Part shown: positions 17,705-19,129 of the stretch, piece after piece
Layout of the letters: every line of letters starts with the position of its first letter
Numbering within the stretch: position 1 is the first letter of the stretch
Origin: Pigoraptor vietnamica
Taxonomy: Eukaryota > Opisthokonta > Filasterea
Assembly: GCA_943704525.1 (NCBI GenBank)
Contig: CALSCQ010001008.1
Span: 1-19,129 of the forward strand
Direction: 5' to 3'
DNA length: 19,129 nt
The notes under the pieces: model-generated
What the model was told of the DNA's origin: nothing
The model's database searches: none
The model's input: only the letters and a program-made list of their open reading frames with translations
Program-made: the position numbers and the translations under genes

Positions 17705-19002
17705 ATGTGCGTCATTTTCCTTCACGTCGGCAAGGCCGGCGACTCCTTCCGACTGGTGCTTGCGGCGAACAGAGACGAGTTCTTTGCGCGCCCATCGACA
17801 GACGCACACTACTGGGACGACTGGCCGGACATAATTGCAGGTGCGCGGATGCCGTTGCGTGTCCTGTTGCTCTCGTGTGTACCGGCGTGCGTGGAGGGAA
17901 GGGACGCGTACAGGCGTGCATTTCAAGTGTCCTTTCTCCCCACCTTGGGGTGAATCTCCAGTCGCACTCACTCGTGCGAATCGTGGTCGAGTGTCCGTCC
18001 ATTCTCCCCACCTTAGCGTGAACCTTTCAGTCGCACTCACTCGTGCGAATTGTGTTCGAGTGTCCGTCCATCTCTCCATCATGGGGTTGAATCTTCCGTC
18101 GCACTCACACACACGCACTTGCGAATTGGCGTGCGCCAGGGAAGGACCTGCAACCAGGGCGAGAGGGCGGCACGTGGCTGGGTGTTACGCGCGGCGGTCG
18201 CTTTGCCGCGCTCACGAACTTCCGCGAGCCGCAGGGGAAGCAGCCCGAACTCAAGGGGCGCGGTGAGTGGCCACGCTGTATAAGGCACTTTGATCGCCAA
18301 TTTGCCTTTTTTCTTCTTCTTTTTTTCTTTTTTTTTCTTTTTTGCCCTTTTCCCTTCGGAGTTGCATCGGCTAGGTGTGAGTGACTGCGTGCCGTGTCGT
18401 TGAGATTCAGACGCTGCCCCTCTTCCGCCCTTGACGCAGGCATGCTCGTTTCAAATTTCCTACAATCGAGCGAGCACACGCCTGTCGAATACGCGCGCGC
18501 CGTGGCCGCGGTCGCCGACGAGTACTCCGGCTTCAATCTCATTATTGGGGACTTCTCTGCGCTTAACGACGAGGGGATGCCGTCGGTATGTTGTCCCTTT
18601 CACATATGCGCACACACCGTGGCTCCATGCCTACGCACACACGTGCAAACACGCACACGAGTCTCTGCGAATGTTCATTCGTGGCGATGTGTGTGCGTGT
18701 GTGCGTGTGCGTGCGTGTGTGTGTATGCTTGTCATGTATGCTGTTGCACACGACTCTCATGAATTCTCTCGACAGGTCGCCTACGTGACGAATCGCTCCG
18801 ACCCCCGCGTGGTGGAGCTCAGCGCGGGCGCATACGGCCTCTGCAACGCGACGCTGGACGTCCCTTGGCCGAAGGTGGCCGAAGGGCGCGAGCGGTTCTG
18901 CAAGATAGTGAAGAGCCACTGCGAGATATCGGAGGACACGGCGTCGGTGCTCGTGGGGGAGCTGCTCGCGATGATGGCCGATAGGACGACGTGGGTGCTG
19001 CC
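17705..19002 (+). CDS. TANGO2: TANGO2/NRDE-family protein, 5' part, four exons, cut by the window end
   Basis: Exons 17705-17840, 18140-18262, 18440-18585 and 18776-19002 join in phases 1, 1 and 0. The fourth ends at a GTGCGT donor in phase 2, so the gene continues past the right edge; 210 residues are visible. The N-terminus MCVIF with AANRDEFFARPS is the family hallmark: Cys2, as in Ntn-hydrolase-like folds, and NRDE at residues 22-25. Further matches are GGTWLGVTRGG (55-65), AALTNFREP, SGFNLIIGD before the end of exon 3, and GAYGLCNATLDVPWPK in exon 4. TANGO2 was named for Golgi organisation. Its family has been linked to haem export (HRG-9) and acyl-CoA/lipid handling; the biochemistry is still debated. 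The start is fixed by the family N-terminus. Confidence 0.92.
17933..18130. repeat. Tandem repeat of about 68 bp, nearly three copies, in an intron
   Basis: The first intron of the TANGO2 gene (17841-18139) contains two good copies and one diverged copy. The shared segment gtcgcactcactcgtgcgaa starts at 17961 and 18030, and a third gtcgcactca at 18098, each with an upstream tctcc and a downstream gagtgtccgtcc. The third copy is interrupted by a short acacac run. Confidence 0.85.
18301..18357 (+). repeat. T-rich polypyrimidine tract in an intron
   Basis: A stretch of T runs broken by C (and a few G) lies in the second intron of the TANGO2 gene (18263-18439), about 80 bp before the acceptor. 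It is much longer than the pyrimidine tracts at the other acceptors in the window. Confidence 0.85.
18680..18730 (+). repeat. GT-rich microsatellite in an intron
   Basis: Imperfect GT/GC alternation lies in the third intron of the TANGO2 gene (18586-18775), on the sense strand. A similar tract at about 19056-19090 lies in the fourth, incomplete intron. Confidence 0.85.
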
Positions 19003-19129
19003 GTGCGTTGTGTGCTTTCGTTCTGGGTCAGAACTTGTTTTTATTCATCGAAGCGAGTGTGTGTGCGTGTGTGTGTGTGCGTGTGTGCGTTCACTTCGTT
19101 TCCCGTCCTGCTATTGTATCGACCCCCCC

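Overview
The window looks like nuclear DNA from a GC-rich, intron-rich unicellular eukaryote. I base this on genes split by GT-AG introns of about 90-660 bp, eukaryote-specific families (sterol reductase, a Gemin3-type helicase, TANGO2, a BAHD acyltransferase, a gustatory-receptor-like membrane protein), and the many AC/GT microsatellites in introns and spacers. There is no operon structure and no rRNA or tRNA that I can see. I cannot name the species; a free-living protist fits best. All splice junctions below are read by eye from donor/acceptor consensus, reading-frame continuity and protein-family fit.

Layout from left to right. (1) 231-2333, minus strand: 5' part of a secreted right-handed beta-helix protein in six visible exons, running off the left edge. 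(2) 3037-4589, plus: a two-exon BAHD-type acyltransferase. (3) 5356-7707, minus: an intronless P-loop NTPase of the Crinkler/RHS-like type with a degenerate nuclease-like C-terminus. (4) 8739-11901, minus: an 11-exon DEAD-box helicase, the DDX20/Gemin3 orthologue, possibly with an extra 3' zinc-finger exon near 8437-8597. (5) 12246-14937, minus: a four-exon protein joining an RRM to a seven-helix membrane domain resembling insect gustatory receptors. (6) 15646-17031, plus: intronless ERG4-type sterol reductase. (7) 17705-19002, plus: 5' part of a TANGO2/NRDE protein, running off the right edge.

The genes are not obviously one pathway. They cover sterol synthesis (ERG4), RNP assembly (Gemin3-like), membrane/chemosensory function (RRM-GRL), surface or secreted structure (beta-helix), acyl transfer (BAHD) and haem/lipid homeostasis (TANGO2). 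Two divergent pairs, (1)/(2) and (5)/(6), share intergenic regions with AT-rich islands that stand out from the GC-rich surroundings. The most unusual item is the RRM-GRL protein: both domains lie in one uninterrupted 1.66-kb exon, so the fusion does not depend on a splice prediction. The next most interesting are the symmetric phase-1 exon cassettes of the beta-helix gene and the lone intronless Crinkler/RHS-like gene.
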